Shown here piece after piece: positions 54,121-63,825 of a DNA stretch of 64,000 bases. The stretch lies in NCBI RefSeq assembly GCF_002177135.1, contig NZ_MWPH01000004.1:124001-188000 (forward strand), in the 5' to 3' direction. Position 1 is the stretch's first letter; each line of letters starts with the position of its first letter. The DNA is from Natronolimnobius baerhuensis. Its GTDB lineage: Archaea; Halobacteriota; Halobacteria; Halobacteriales; Natrialbaceae. Position numbers and translations under genes: made by a program. A model generated the notes under the pieces. That model saw only the letters and a program-made list of their open reading frames with translations. It was not told where the DNA came from and made no database searches.

Positions 54121-55176
54121 CTACGGTAGTGTTTTTATAAGCCGTTCCATTTCATCGTGTGTTTTATCAATCGCATTAGCAACATGATCAAAAGAATCAA
54201 AGCCATCGTTGAGGTCGTCGTTAATATTGTCCAATATCTCTTCAACCGGTCCTTGGTACGAGCCTCGATCAAATGTGGCGATATCACTGGGGGCAGATAG
54301 GGACTCGGAAACGCCGGTTCCCCGTCCATCCACCTGAAAAAGATAACTAGGATGACGAATCGCGAGGAATGAGATGTGTCCGTGAACGCGATACCCGATA
54401 TGCAGGTCGATATCTCGATATTGTCCCAACTTTTCGGGTTCGTAAGCGGGATTGATTACCGTATATCCTCGTTTGTCTGCCTCATATTTGAATCGGCGAA
54501 GGTGAAGCGAACGAATGAAAGGAGTATGGTCGTCGTAGGAAATTCCTCTATGGAACGAACAGTACAAATCTGCGTCCGGAAACTCCTCGCTCACACGGCG
54601 AAGCAAGTATCGAAACTGTTTTCGGTAATACCGTGATCGGGGTACGGCCGTGGAGATAGCAATACTATCAATAGTGGACGGTTTCTCGAATGGTTTTCCG
54701 AGAGACTCAAGATCGTACCATGCGGGACAGCCGACAAGCTTGACGTTAGCTATTCCATGCTTTTCGAGGACTCGCTTTGTAGGGAGGTCACGCACTCCAG
54801 AGAATTCGATTCGTTCATGTATGCGTTCGAGAAGTTCAAGGGATTCAGACGTGAATTCATACGAGTCTTCGTCTGTTCCTTTCCATCCCGGTCCGAGAGG
54901 ATAAACCGGGACACCCTCATCAAGAACGTCATTAAGTGAAGGATAGATACTAGCGAAGTTCCCGGAGGCATACGCTGGCCCGCCAGCGATTATTACAGCA
55001 TCGGTTTCTTGTACTCGAAGAAGTTCTTCCTCAGAAATATCCTTTCGGACCATTTCTAACTCCAACAAGTCCGCTTCTTCGAGATCTGTATACTCGAATA
55101 ACAGCTTCTTAGCCCGGTTCCGAATCAGATAGTCACCAACATTTTTCTTGGCCCCGTGAAACAAGGTATATTTCAT
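54121..55176 (-). CDS. Polysaccharide pyruvyl transferase family protein
   Basis: The 351-residue product begins MKYTLFHGAKKNVGDYLI, with the family's N-terminal Asn-Val-Gly-Asp motif. It continues with DAVIIAGGPAYASGNF, SGVRDLPTKRVLEKHG, VKLVGCPAWYDL, a YRVHGHISFLAIR motif and VDGRGTG. This fits PF04230 enzymes that add ketal pyruvate to glycans. It is encoded opposite to the genes around it, so it has its own promoter. The role in the glycan is inferred from family. Confidence 0.82.
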   Translation of the reverse strand: MKYTLFHGAKKNVGDYLIRNRAKKLLFEYTDLEEADLLELEMVRKDISEEELLRVQETDAVIIAGGPAYASGNFASIYPSLNDVLDEGVPVYPLGPGWKGTDEDSYEFTSESLELLERIHERIEFSGVRDLPTKRVLEKHGIANVKLVGCPAWYDLESLGKPFEKPSTIDSIAISTAVPRSRYYRKQFRYLLRRVSEEFPDADLYCSFHRGISYDDHTPFIRSLHLRRFKYEADKRGYTVINPAYEPEKLGQYRDIDLHIGYRVHGHISFLAIRHPSYLFQVDGRGTGVSESLSAPSDIATFDRGSYQGPVEEILDNINDDLNDGFDSFDHVANAIDKTHDEMERLIKTLP

Positions 55177-55293
55177 CTATAGCCCACTCCAAGGGGAGTC
55201 TACTAAGAAATTCCGGAGACAAACCGAGTGATCCCATGTATCATAAACCGAGTGATTTATGCCGATTCTCGTTAGCTATATTGCAGGCTGTAC

Positions 55294-56247
55294 ATGGATA
55301 AGACGGATCATCGAAACCTAGACGGCCAATCGGTTCTTGTTACGGGGGGTGCGGGTTTCATCGGCAGTCGCCTTAGCACCAGACTTACAGAAAACACAGA
55401 ATTAACAGTTGTCGACAATTTTTCAGTCGGCAATATATCTGCCGTACCAGACGAGGCCCGAATAATCGAAGAAGACATAACTGATCGTGAATCCGTCTTA
55501 GATTCAATCACAGACGTAGATGTTATCTTCCATCAGGCAGGTCTCGTTAGCGTCTCGCAGTCAGTCCAGTCTCCTTACGAAAGCCATACCAGCAATGCAA
55601 CGGGAACAGTGAATATCCTTGATGCCGCTAGAGAGCACAATGCGAGAGTTGTTATTGCCTCAAGTGCCGCGATCTATGGTCATCCTGAGTACACTCCAAT
55701 AGACGAGAAACACCCGTTCGACCCTACGTCTCCATACGGGCTTGACAAGCTCACGACCGACTACTACACTCGTCTCTATTCCAATCTCTACGATCTCGAA
55801 ACAGTTGCCCTCCGATATTTCAACGTCTTCGGCCCTGGACAGACAGGAGGGAATTACGCAGGAGTAATACCGACATTCATTAAACAGGCTCTCTCCGGGG
55901 AAGACATCACTGTTCACGGTGATGGCGAGCAAACTCGTGACTTCGTTTACGTAGACGACGTGGTTCGGGCGAATATCTCTGCTGCACAGACAGACCAAGT
56001 TGGAGCAGCGTACAATATTGCTACCGGAGAATCGGTTTCTATCCGGAAATTAGCCGAAATAATTCGTGATATAACTGACTCTAATTCTGATATTGTGCAT
56101 ACTGGGTCTCGATCCGGCGACATCAAGCATTCGGTTGCGGATATCTCGAGCGCAGAAACCTCTCTAAGATACCAACCATCAGTCACACTGGAAGAAGGGC
56201 TCGAACGTACCATAGACTGGTGGCAGAACAAGAACTCCGAATCGTAG
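55294..56247 (+). CDS. NAD-dependent nucleotide-sugar epimerase/dehydratase (SDR)
   Basis: The 317-residue product has the extended SDR pattern: VLVTGGAGFIGSRLS for NAD, FHQAGLVSVSQSVQSP, SSAAIYG, the catalytic YGLDK with an upstream serine, ALRYFNVFGPGQ and DFVYVDDVVRANI. This matches UDP-glucose 4-epimerase-like enzymes. It supplies a sugar nucleotide for the glycan pathway. The exact reaction cannot be fixed by eye. Confidence 0.87.
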   Translation: MDKTDHRNLDGQSVLVTGGAGFIGSRLSTRLTENTELTVVDNFSVGNISAVPDEARIIEEDITDRESVLDSITDVDVIFHQAGLVSVSQSVQSPYESHTSNATGTVNILDAAREHNARVVIASSAAIYGHPEYTPIDEKHPFDPTSPYGLDKLTTDYYTRLYSNLYDLETVALRYFNVFGPGQTGGNYAGVIPTFIKQALSGEDITVHGDGEQTRDFVYVDDVVRANISAAQTDQVGAAYNIATGESVSIRKLAEIIRDITDSNSDIVHTGSRSGDIKHSVADISSAETSLRYQPSVTLEEGLERTIDWWQNKNSES

Positions 56248-56281
56248 TCCTATTCGCATATCATATTTGGGACTGGTAGTG

Positions 56282-57727
56282 CTAGTAGCAGTCTTCCTGA
56301 TACGGCGTACCCTCATCAGCCAAACGCTCAAGGATGTCACATACATTTTCGGTTGCATTCGGTGCAAAATAATAGTCGCTCTTGAACGAGTTCTTTTCTG
56401 TTCCTAATGCAGCGACCAGTTCATCAACCGACGCAATCAGTTCGGCCGATCCCTCTTCAATTAGCGGCTCAAGAACGTTCGGCCCCGCACAATCGTAGAC
56501 ATACGTTTCGAGATCAAACGCCAGTCCTTCATATATCGCAGTCGAATAGACACCGACCTGTACACTTGATTCTGAAAACAACTCATATAGTGGTGGTTCA
56601 GACCCATCGATTACTTCGAAATTTGCATTAACTAGCCACGGATACTCGTCTTGCCATCGATCGTATTCTCCAGGATGGAGTTTATACACGATATCGTGGT
56701 CGATTTCCGAATGCCGGTCGACTTCAACCGCAAATTTTGAAAGTTCTTCTCCGATTGTTCCTTGTGAAATAAAAACAATCTGCTCCTGAGATGAAGTGCT
56801 TTCGTACTGATTGATGGATCGCTCAAGATACGGATATCCGACTGTCAAGACTCGATCGTCCGGAATCGGAAACGTAGCTTGTGTCTTCCAGTAGTCACCC
56901 CACACGAGCAAATAGTCGGGAAACGTAATTTTGTCCCGGGTTCCAGGGTACGTGTATCCCAAATGCTTCGGATGAATTATGCCGTGTTGAAGCTCCGCAA
57001 CTGGAATATCCATCTCAGAACATGATTCGATGAACGTCTCTCGACCGTAGCTCACAACCAGTAAGACGAGTTTGGGATCTATCCGTCGAAGCATCTGTTG
57101 ATATAGCCGATGAAGAGGGCGACGGATCTCTAACTTGTACCGTACTTGCTCTGTGAGGTCCAATTTGACTTTGAACTCTTCCTCAATTTGATCCTCAATG
57201 TAATCGATCTGATCAAGTTCGGTAGCGTTGAACTGGGGAATATCAATCCCTGTCTTTCGCCAAACACGTGCAAGACTATGAATAATATCTCTATACTTGA
57301 TGTTATCTGTCTTAGCAGGCGTGAGATGTCCGTTCTGATATTGTTTTTCGAGATAGGCAAAATCTACGTCCAATTCCTCGTAGATCGGATCAAAATAAAT
57401 ATCCCACCATAAATCATCCTTCAACTGTTTTCGTCTCGCGTGACCATATGTTAAAAAGTTCTTGTCAGTCACCAGCAACGGATTTTTATCTACAGCAGAA
57501 GTCACGAACGACTGTAATACGTGCAAATACTGCTTCGGTTTCGACTTAATCGTTGACGAGGTATGCGCTTCGTTTTCTACCCCAAGTTCTTTTTTTATAT
57601 CTCGATAAACGGGATGACGAATTCGTTCCCATATGGGGACCCCGTCTATCCTAACATCGAAAAATTCGGCTGCTTTTTCAAGTTCTAAGAACGTTTGAAA
57701 GACATCGTCTGTGGTCGCGGAACTCAT
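56282..57727 (-). CDS. Capsule-type (KpsS/CDP-glycerol transferase-like) glycosyltransferase
   Basis: From ATG 57725-57727 (MSSATTDDVFQ) the 481-residue product has a poorly conserved N-terminal half and a GT-B-like second half: LVVSYGRETF, PVAELQHGIIHP, FPDYLLVWGDYWK, VYKLHPGEYDRW and YSTAIYEGLAFD. The HP motif and the Ser-Thr/Glu pair in STAIYEG occur in capsule and sialyl-type transferases that use CMP-linked sugars. With the CMP-nonulosonate genes nearby, it may transfer that sugar, but this is an inference. A start 15 codons upstream is also possible. Confidence 0.72.
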   Translation of the reverse strand: MSSATTDDVFQTFLELEKAAEFFDVRIDGVPIWERIRHPVYRDIKKELGVENEAHTSSTIKSKPKQYLHVLQSFVTSAVDKNPLLVTDKNFLTYGHARRKQLKDDLWWDIYFDPIYEELDVDFAYLEKQYQNGHLTPAKTDNIKYRDIIHSLARVWRKTGIDIPQFNATELDQIDYIEDQIEEEFKVKLDLTEQVRYKLEIRRPLHRLYQQMLRRIDPKLVLLVVSYGRETFIESCSEMDIPVAELQHGIIHPKHLGYTYPGTRDKITFPDYLLVWGDYWKTQATFPIPDDRVLTVGYPYLERSINQYESTSSQEQIVFISQGTIGEELSKFAVEVDRHSEIDHDIVYKLHPGEYDRWQDEYPWLVNANFEVIDGSEPPLYELFSESSVQVGVYSTAIYEGLAFDLETYVYDCAGPNVLEPLIEEGSAELIASVDELVAALGTEKNSFKSDYYFAPNATENVCDILERLADEGTPYQEDCY

Positions 57728-57930
57728 TTGTATACCGGGTACTTCGAGAGGAGTGGTAGAAAGGTTTGTCAATATTAATCTTTGTCACCGAATAGAAATA
57801 GGTGCGTTCCTCACTACAACAGGAAATGTGTTATCCTGTGTTTTTCACATCAAATGGTCCAGTGAACAGCTATGGAAAACGTCATGTGATAAATCTTGAG
57901 GATTCGTTATTCAGCAATCTCAACCCTTAA

Positions 57931-59094
57931 ATGTCTGTTCCTGTACAAAGATACCAAGGAATGGAACTCTATGACCTACTTGTAGAGGGTGCATCAGCTG
58001 GTATAGAACTGCAGGATGAATCGGGGAGTATGCCTTCAGGTAACAACGGACCTTGGAATGACCCCGAAACGCCGGTACGAAACACGTCTCACTGGTTGAT
58101 TACATTTCTCAAAGCATACAATATCACTGACGATGATCAATTTCACGAAGCAGCGGTAAGTGCACTTGAATATCTTCAATCGGAGGAAACACGTCCACAA
58201 GGAAAGACCTTCCATCACCGTAAGAACCCAGAGAAGGACTTCTGTAACGGTCTTATCGGACAAGCGTGGGCGTTTGAAGCCCTAGTGACCGCAACCAGGG
58301 AGTTGGGCGACCCAGAACCAGAGTCACTCGCCGAAACTGTGTTCCTGCAACATCCCTTCGATTACGAACGAGGACTGTGGCAAACTGTAGAGATCACTGG
58401 TGAAGTGTTAGGATACGATATGACCTTTAATCATCAACTTTGGTTTGCAGCAACAGGGGCTATGCTGTCAGACGAAGAAATACTGGAGCAAGTTAGGATT
58501 TTTCTAGACAACCTCGAGGAAAACCTTCGTTTGTACGACAGTGGGCTAGTGTACCACAAGGTTTGGAGGGACTTTTCCGTTAGTGATCACGTGAGGTATC
58601 TAACCGGAGGGAACGACCTAGAGTTCGGACTTCGTAGATACCGTGATATCGCTCGGACATTATTATCGAGGAATAACTACGATGAGCAGATTATCTACCG
58701 TTCAATCGGATATCACTCCTTCAACACGTATGCCTTTGCAATGTTGAAAGAACGGTTCCCAGATCATGACTTTTGGGAATCAAAAAAGATTGGATCAATT
58801 CTGAAATATTCTCGTTCCAACGAGTATCATAAAGCGATCCAAGATAACGATTACGGCTATCCGTACAACCCACCGGGATTCGAGAACGCCTATACGCTAT
58901 CGGTGTTCGAACCCGATAGTCAAACTAAACAGCAAAAGTGGGTTGAGGAACAAGTAGATCGGACTTTCAATTTTGAGAGTAGTTTATTGGAATCTGTTCC
59001 AACGGACGCAACTACATACGCAGCTAGGATCTACGAGGCTACACGTTTGCCGAACCTTGAGTTTGGACCTGATCATGACGCAAAACCAAAGTGA
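57931..59094 (+). CDS. AglQ-like glycosylation-cluster protein
   Basis: The 387-residue product has an (alpha/alpha)-barrel look with features of AglQ in haloarchaeal N-glycosylation clusters: SGNNGPWNDPETPVRNTSHW, RPQGKTFHHRKNP, DFCNGLIGQAWAFEAL and TFNHQLWFAATGAML. AglQ is needed for the Haloferax S-layer glycan, but its chemistry is not settled. The start may instead be the ATG at 57961, because the AT-rich TTAAATG around 57928 could be a promoter box. Its end overlaps the next gene by 20 bp. Confidence 0.68.
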   Translation: MSVPVQRYQGMELYDLLVEGASAGIELQDESGSMPSGNNGPWNDPETPVRNTSHWLITFLKAYNITDDDQFHEAAVSALEYLQSEETRPQGKTFHHRKNPEKDFCNGLIGQAWAFEALVTATRELGDPEPESLAETVFLQHPFDYERGLWQTVEITGEVLGYDMTFNHQLWFAATGAMLSDEEILEQVRIFLDNLEENLRLYDSGLVYHKVWRDFSVSDHVRYLTGGNDLEFGLRRYRDIARTLLSRNNYDEQIIYRSIGYHSFNTYAFAMLKERFPDHDFWESKKIGSILKYSRSNEYHKAIQDNDYGYPYNPPGFENAYTLSVFEPDSQTKQQKWVEEQVDRTFNFESSLLESVPTDATTYAARIYEATRLPNLEFGPDHDAKPK

Positions 59095-59956
59095 ATCGCC
59101 GTTCGTTTCGGTAATCGTACCTGTGTACAATGCTCCGGAGGACATTAGAAACTGCCTCGGTTCACTTGTTGAACAAACATATCCGGACAAACGATGGGAA
59201 TTACTTGTAGTGGATAACGATTCCACAGACAGAACACCTGAAGTAGTCAAAGAGTATGACGAGGCGAAACTACTTAGGGAACTTGAGATTCAAGGATCAT
59301 ACGCAGCGCGAAATAAAGGAATGAAAAACGCAGATGGTGAAATAATTGCGTTCATCGACTCTGATTGCACTCCTGAACCCGACTGGTTGGAGCAAGGAGT
59401 CAAAGGACTTTCATGTAAATCGGCTGATCTCGGCGGTGGAAAGGTTCGATTCACCTATTCATCAACACATAGTGCCGCTGAAATGTATGATTCTATGGTG
59501 AATATGCAAATAGAACAGAATATAAAAGAACGGTCTGTCGCAAAGACGGCGAACCTTTTTGTCCGAAAAGAAGTCTTTGAGGCGATCGGAATGTTCCCTT
59601 CGGGAGTCAAATCAGGAGGTGATGTGGCTTGGACGAAAAAAGCAACAGACGAAGGCCATCAGCTAATTTATCTTGAATCAGCTATCGTTAGCCATCCGGC
59701 TAGATCGTTCCGACCTTTACTTCGAAAGCAATGTCGAGTAGGTAAAGGAAAGTACGATTCAGGAACTAACTCCGGTATTCAATATTTTCTAAGGCAATTA
59801 CTTCCACCTAAACCAACAACATTCCGAGCGACTCTGAACGAAAAGTTATCGGCAGAGCATCTATCTCGAAAGTCAGTGGTCGAAATATATTTTGTTGGAT
59901 GGGTATGCAAAATTGCTACTGCGACCGGCTGGTTATTCAGTAATATAAGAAGCTGA
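59075..59956 (+). CDS. GT2-family glycosyltransferase
   Basis: From ATG 59075 (MTQNQSESPFVSVIVPVYN) the 293-residue product has the GT-A fold: donor site VVDNDSTDRTPEVV, QGSYAARNKGM, DXD-type IAFIDSDCTPE, and SGGDVAWTKKATDEG. There is a hydrophobic C-terminal segment. It resembles the GT2 protein encoded at 61707 throughout, so the two are paralogues. It overlaps the AglQ-like gene by 20 bp and converges with the membrane-protein gene with 24 bp overlap. Confidence 0.87.
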   Translation: MTQNQSESPFVSVIVPVYNAPEDIRNCLGSLVEQTYPDKRWELLVVDNDSTDRTPEVVKEYDEAKLLRELEIQGSYAARNKGMKNADGEIIAFIDSDCTPEPDWLEQGVKGLSCKSADLGGGKVRFTYSSTHSAAEMYDSMVNMQIEQNIKERSVAKTANLFVRKEVFEAIGMFPSGVKSGGDVAWTKKATDEGHQLIYLESAIVSHPARSFRPLLRKQCRVGKGKYDSGTNSGIQYFLRQLLPPKPTTFRATLNEKLSAEHLSRKSVVEIYFVGWVCKIATATGWLFSNIRS

Positions 59957-61336
59957 ATTAGTGTTTCCCGAATTGACTTCGTGATTGGTGGGTGTCTCGT
60001 CTTTATTTGGGGAAAAATAGATTGCAACGCTAGTCGCAAGTCCAACGACTAACCAAGCAAACGGTAGATGGATGAAGTCATACAACAATTCTCCGACCAA
60101 GATGCACAGAACAATGGCTAACCAAGTTAAATTCAGGTAGAACTTGAATGACTTGGTAGAATTTGCAACATTGCGGGAAAGGATAATGAATGGATAGACA
60201 TACATTGGAAGGGCTAATATTGTTCCAACGATTCCACGCTCAACCAGAAATTTCACATAGGTCGATTCTGGAGTTATCCAACCGGTATGTACTACATAGT
60301 TATTTAACCCAACACCATGTATAAAAATATTTGGATTACTTAACCATAATCGAATTGCATAAATTCTAGAACTTAAGTGGGCATGAATCGAATTTTGCAT
60401 TCGTGACAAAATAACCTGTTCTGGAAACACGAGCGTTAAGAGGATTATTCCACCCACAATTGTCACACAGATGAGAGCTATTTGTCGAAGTGATATACTT
60501 CTTAATATGAAAATTAGGAACGTTATTCCACCAACTATTAGGAACGTAAATATTCCCGACCGAGACACAGTTGCGAAGAGAGCCACGAATAGAATCATAG
60601 TCGCGCCACCTGCAATATATGTAAAGACTTTCCGATTGCAGAGTAGCGTGTACCCTGCCATGAGAAATATACCCATTGCCAAAGCAAGAGATGTGTGTGG
60701 TGGTTGGGTCAAGGGTAAGGCTAGCCGGGGAAGACCTCCAACTGTCGTCACCTCGAGTTCGCTAACGAAGTTGAGATACGGAAAGAAGTCCTGAAAGGGG
60801 ACTTCAGTGATTAGAGAGTCGTTCACGTACCATTCGTAGTAAGTATAAACGAAAAACAGGATATAGATTGAGTACGTGGTAGCAAAGATTCGAATAAAAT
60901 ACAGTACGTCTGACTTTGATTGAATGATAACAATGGCGAGCAGAGTAAAAACTAGCCCTGATGAGTTTGTAAATAGCATCGGAACAGTGTATCTAAGATC
61001 GGTTGCCACCGATACGGAAAGAAATAGACTGACAAACGCTAGGGAAAGAAAAGCAAGGGCATATAATTTTCTTTTTTGGATGTATAGATGGGTACGCTGT
61101 TCAACTCCGTTAGATCGGTACTGTCGTAGCGCGTTAGCAACAAATGCTACGAACGTCGAAATGAGTAAGAAACGAAAGAGCGACATATTAACTGGATCTA
61201 GCGGGATTCGATAGAGATCAAAGGGAAGTGAAAGTATAGTGAGGGCAAATAATGACTTTCCTTTGAATGATTTACTAAGGCCAAAAATGAGTCCGACAAA
61301 GGATGCAAGGCAAACAAGTATAGCAATATTAATCAT
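59933..61336 (-). CDS. Wzy/O-antigen-ligase-like polytopic membrane protein
   Basis: The 467-residue product has about 12 hydrophobic spans and a large hydrophilic loop in the last third, as in O-antigen polymerases and ligases (GVGLNNYVVHTGWITPES is in that loop; HGVGLNNY is the usual motif region). The C-terminal tail is polar. It probably polymerises or transfers lipid-linked glycan outside the membrane. It overlaps the end of the GT2 gene, tail to tail. Confidence 0.8.
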   Translation of the reverse strand: MINIAILVCLASFVGLIFGLSKSFKGKSLFALTILSLPFDLYRIPLDPVNMSLFRFLLISTFVAFVANALRQYRSNGVEQRTHLYIQKRKLYALAFLSLAFVSLFLSVSVATDLRYTVPMLFTNSSGLVFTLLAIVIIQSKSDVLYFIRIFATTYSIYILFFVYTYYEWYVNDSLITEVPFQDFFPYLNFVSELEVTTVGGLPRLALPLTQPPHTSLALAMGIFLMAGYTLLCNRKVFTYIAGGATMILFVALFATVSRSGIFTFLIVGGITFLIFILRSISLRQIALICVTIVGGIILLTLVFPEQVILSRMQNSIHAHLSSRIYAIRLWLSNPNIFIHGVGLNNYVVHTGWITPESTYVKFLVERGIVGTILALPMYVYPFIILSRNVANSTKSFKFYLNLTWLAIVLCILVGELLYDFIHLPFAWLVVGLATSVAIYFSPNKDETPTNHEVNSGNTNSASYITE

Positions 61337-61706
61337 TCCTTTGGGCTATTCTCGTTTCTCGAGTTGATAAAACCACCGAGAACAAGAAAGCCCTTGCCGA
61401 GACGATATTTATTCCAAGGAAATGGGAGGACTACTAATCCCCAGAGATCCACAATCAAGGATAGATGTTATATCGTTCTCAACAAAGTCTTGCCTCAAAA
61501 AGATCATGCTCTCGTCAAACGTAACGGGAACAATAGGAGGAAACTACTCTCCTTTTGAACCATCTTAAAGAGGTAGTTCACGGTAACCAATTAGCAGGTT
61601 TGAAAAGAGTGTTAGTTGAACTTACTCCAAATTAATGAACCTTCGCGAGGCTACGATGACCAGCTTAAACAAATACATTCATTCTCAACCATTCAATCAT
61701 AATTAA
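61337..61706. other. Gene-free interval
   Basis: About 370 bp of AT-rich DNA. The only frame of note (61364-61558) is Arg/Lys/Asn-rich, unlike local proteins, and lacks a promoter. I see nothing else. Confidence 0.4.
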
Positions 61707-62633
61707 ATGAACAAAGAAGATCAACTCCCTTTTGTTTCAGTCATAATCCCAGTATACAACGAGCCGGACAATATCCGAAGTTCTCTTTCCAGCATAGTCG
61801 ACCAAACGTATCCTGAGACACGATACGAAGTGTTGGTTGTCGATAACGGATCGACCGATGAAACTAGAACAGTCGTTCGTGAATTCCCCGTTCAGCTACT
61901 TGTCGAAGACGAAGTCCAAGGATCATACGCAGCACGAAACAGAGGGATTGAACGAGCCACCGGTGAAATTCTGGCGTTCACTGATGCTGACTGCGTGCCT
62001 GAGCAGGAGTGGCTTTGGAGTGGTGTCTCGAAAATGCATCAAGCGGACGCAGAACTTGTTGCCGGACGTATCCGATTTAACTTTTCCTCGGAGAAGACCG
62101 CTGCCGAACGGTTTGATGCAATGGCTCATTTGCGGAATGATAAAAAAGTACAACGTGGTGTCGCAATGACAGCGAATCTCTTCGTATGGAAAAAAGCGTT
62201 CGAAGAGATAGGTAAATTCCCGCAGAACCTGACATCTGGCGGCGATGTATACTGGACCCGGTCCGCAACGAACTCAGGCATGGAACTCGTCTATTCCCCA
62301 GAGGCGATTGTAAATCACCCATCACGTCAACTTCGTCCGCTCCTAAAGAAGATGTATCGTGTCGGGAATGGAAGCATCGAAATGTGGTACTTGGACGATC
62401 AAACGACCGCTTGGAGGATTGTTTCCGGATTGATTCAGTTCCCGTTGAAGGTATTTCAGTTTGTGAAAAGTGAGAGCAGTAACAAAACGGAACGAAATAC
62501 ACAAACACCATCTGATCGTGATCCCGAACAGACCATCGACGTCTACCTTGCTGCCGTACTCGCGGTCATCGCGCTACTGATCGGAAGGGTTGTTGGCCTC
62601 GTTAAATTGCTCTCGCGCCTACTCCACCGTTAG
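61707..62633 (+). CDS. GT2-family glycosyltransferase with C-terminal membrane segment
   Basis: The 308-residue product has FVSVIIPVYNEPDNIRS, VVDNGSTDETRTVV, QGSYAARNRGIE, LAFTDADCVPEQEWL with the DXD-type metal site, and SGGDVYWTRSATNSG. The C-terminal end has one hydrophobic stretch (YLAAVLAVIALLIGRVVGLV). It is a paralogue of the enzyme at 59075, sharing most landmarks. It would add a hexose or similar to a lipid-linked acceptor at the membrane. Confidence 0.88.
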   Translation: MNKEDQLPFVSVIIPVYNEPDNIRSSLSSIVDQTYPETRYEVLVVDNGSTDETRTVVREFPVQLLVEDEVQGSYAARNRGIERATGEILAFTDADCVPEQEWLWSGVSKMHQADAELVAGRIRFNFSSEKTAAERFDAMAHLRNDKKVQRGVAMTANLFVWKKAFEEIGKFPQNLTSGGDVYWTRSATNSGMELVYSPEAIVNHPSRQLRPLLKKMYRVGNGSIEMWYLDDQTTAWRIVSGLIQFPLKVFQFVKSESSNKTERNTQTPSDRDPEQTIDVYLAAVLAVIALLIGRVVGLVKLLSRLLHR

Positions 62634-62646
62634 AAGCTGATAGAAG

Positions 62647-63825
62647 CTACGAATTGTTCTTCCCTTCGGTTCGACTGGAGGTCTCCCAGACAACAATATT
62701 GGATCCGCGAACGAAGTTCCATAATCCGAGCAACATGCCGTAGTTTGAGTGAAGAAAATAAAATGGAACATGAGTGACGACCGGATCGTCTACCTCGAGA
62801 CGGGCCGCGAGTGCGCCGATTGCAGCAAGGAGATAAAAACCAAACTGACCGACCAGCAACAGTTGATAGAGCAGCGAGCCAGTCATCAGGACGAGGCTTG
62901 CGCTTGCAACGAACACTAAAAATAGCAGGACCGGTGATAGCCAGCGAACAAGTTTATGAGACCACAATTGATACGAAAACAGCGGATATCGAATCGGATT
63001 CAGTAGGTCAGGATAGTTCGCTATTGCGTGCCAACATCGAGTGACGATCCGAACGCGCCGGCGGGACTCCGACGTTGACGAACTCTCCGTATCCTCCCAC
63101 GCGACTGCCGTAGGTGCGTACGTGACAAGTTCTCCTTGGCGAACGATTTCTAACGGCTCGGCGAAGTCACTAATGGCGTCTCGAGGAAGCGGGATGTACG
63201 ATTCGGCACGGATCGCGTAAATTGACCCGTTGCCGGTCACGAGGGAGTTAACATGCGACTCGAAGCGCTTGATCAGCGATTCGTAACGCCAGTAGACAGA
63301 TTCGCCTTCCACGCCATTGGATTGGCGGTATCGAAGTTCGCCGACTACACAACCGACGTCAGGGCCGAAGTTCTGCACTAACTGCTGGATCGCGTCCGAT
63401 TCGTACATACTGTTTGCGTCGGAGAATACCAAAATATCCTCGTCAACTAGTTCGGCTACTTCGTTTTGGCAGGCCGTCTTTCCGACGCGACCTTCGATTC
63501 GCACGAGTTCGACGCCGTGGTCAGCATACTCTTTGACGATCTCGTCAGTTCGATCTGACGATGCGTCGGAGAAAACGACAATTCTGAGTTTCTCATCTGG
63601 GTATACTAGCTGGAGGCAGTTCTCGATCTTTTCACCGATAATCTCTTCCTCGTTGTATGCAGCGATAATTAGTGCGACAGGTGGATGCTCAGATGGTGAA
63701 GCGTCGGATGTTCGACCGCGTATGCGGCTTCCGATCCACATTGAGAGTGGATAGACGGCGTAGGTATGGACGAGTAAATACAGCGCACCCCAGAAGGTGA
63801 TCAGGGAAAGAATTTCAATTACCAT
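62647..63825 (-). CDS. Membrane-bound GT2 glycosyltransferase (processive type)
   Basis: From ATG 63823-63825 (MVIEILSLITFWGALYLL) the 392-residue product has one N-terminal span, a GT-A catalytic domain (VALIIAAYNEEEIIGEKIEN, VFSDASSDRTDEIV, ILVFSDANSMYES, VTGNGSIYAIR, RRVRIVTRCWHA as the RxxRW-like site), and about four C-terminal spans. This is the plan of hyaluronan- or cellulose-synthase-like GT2 enzymes. A TTAAAAT box lies about 34 nt upstream. It converges with the other GT2 gene. Confidence 0.87.
   Translation of the reverse strand: MVIEILSLITFWGALYLLVHTYAVYPLSMWIGSRIRGRTSDASPSEHPPVALIIAAYNEEEIIGEKIENCLQLVYPDEKLRIVVFSDASSDRTDEIVKEYADHGVELVRIEGRVGKTACQNEVAELVDEDILVFSDANSMYESDAIQQLVQNFGPDVGCVVGELRYRQSNGVEGESVYWRYESLIKRFESHVNSLVTGNGSIYAIRAESYIPLPRDAISDFAEPLEIVRQGELVTYAPTAVAWEDTESSSTSESRRRVRIVTRCWHAIANYPDLLNPIRYPLFSYQLWSHKLVRWLSPVLLFLVFVASASLVLMTGSLLYQLLLVGQFGFYLLAAIGALAARLEVDDPVVTHVPFYFLHSNYGMLLGLWNFVRGSNIVVWETSSRTEGKNNS

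Noticed and set aside
61364-61558. A 64-codon frame in the gap before the last plus-strand glycosyltransferase
   Set aside because: Its product is Arg/Lys/Asn-rich with no promoter or family signal.
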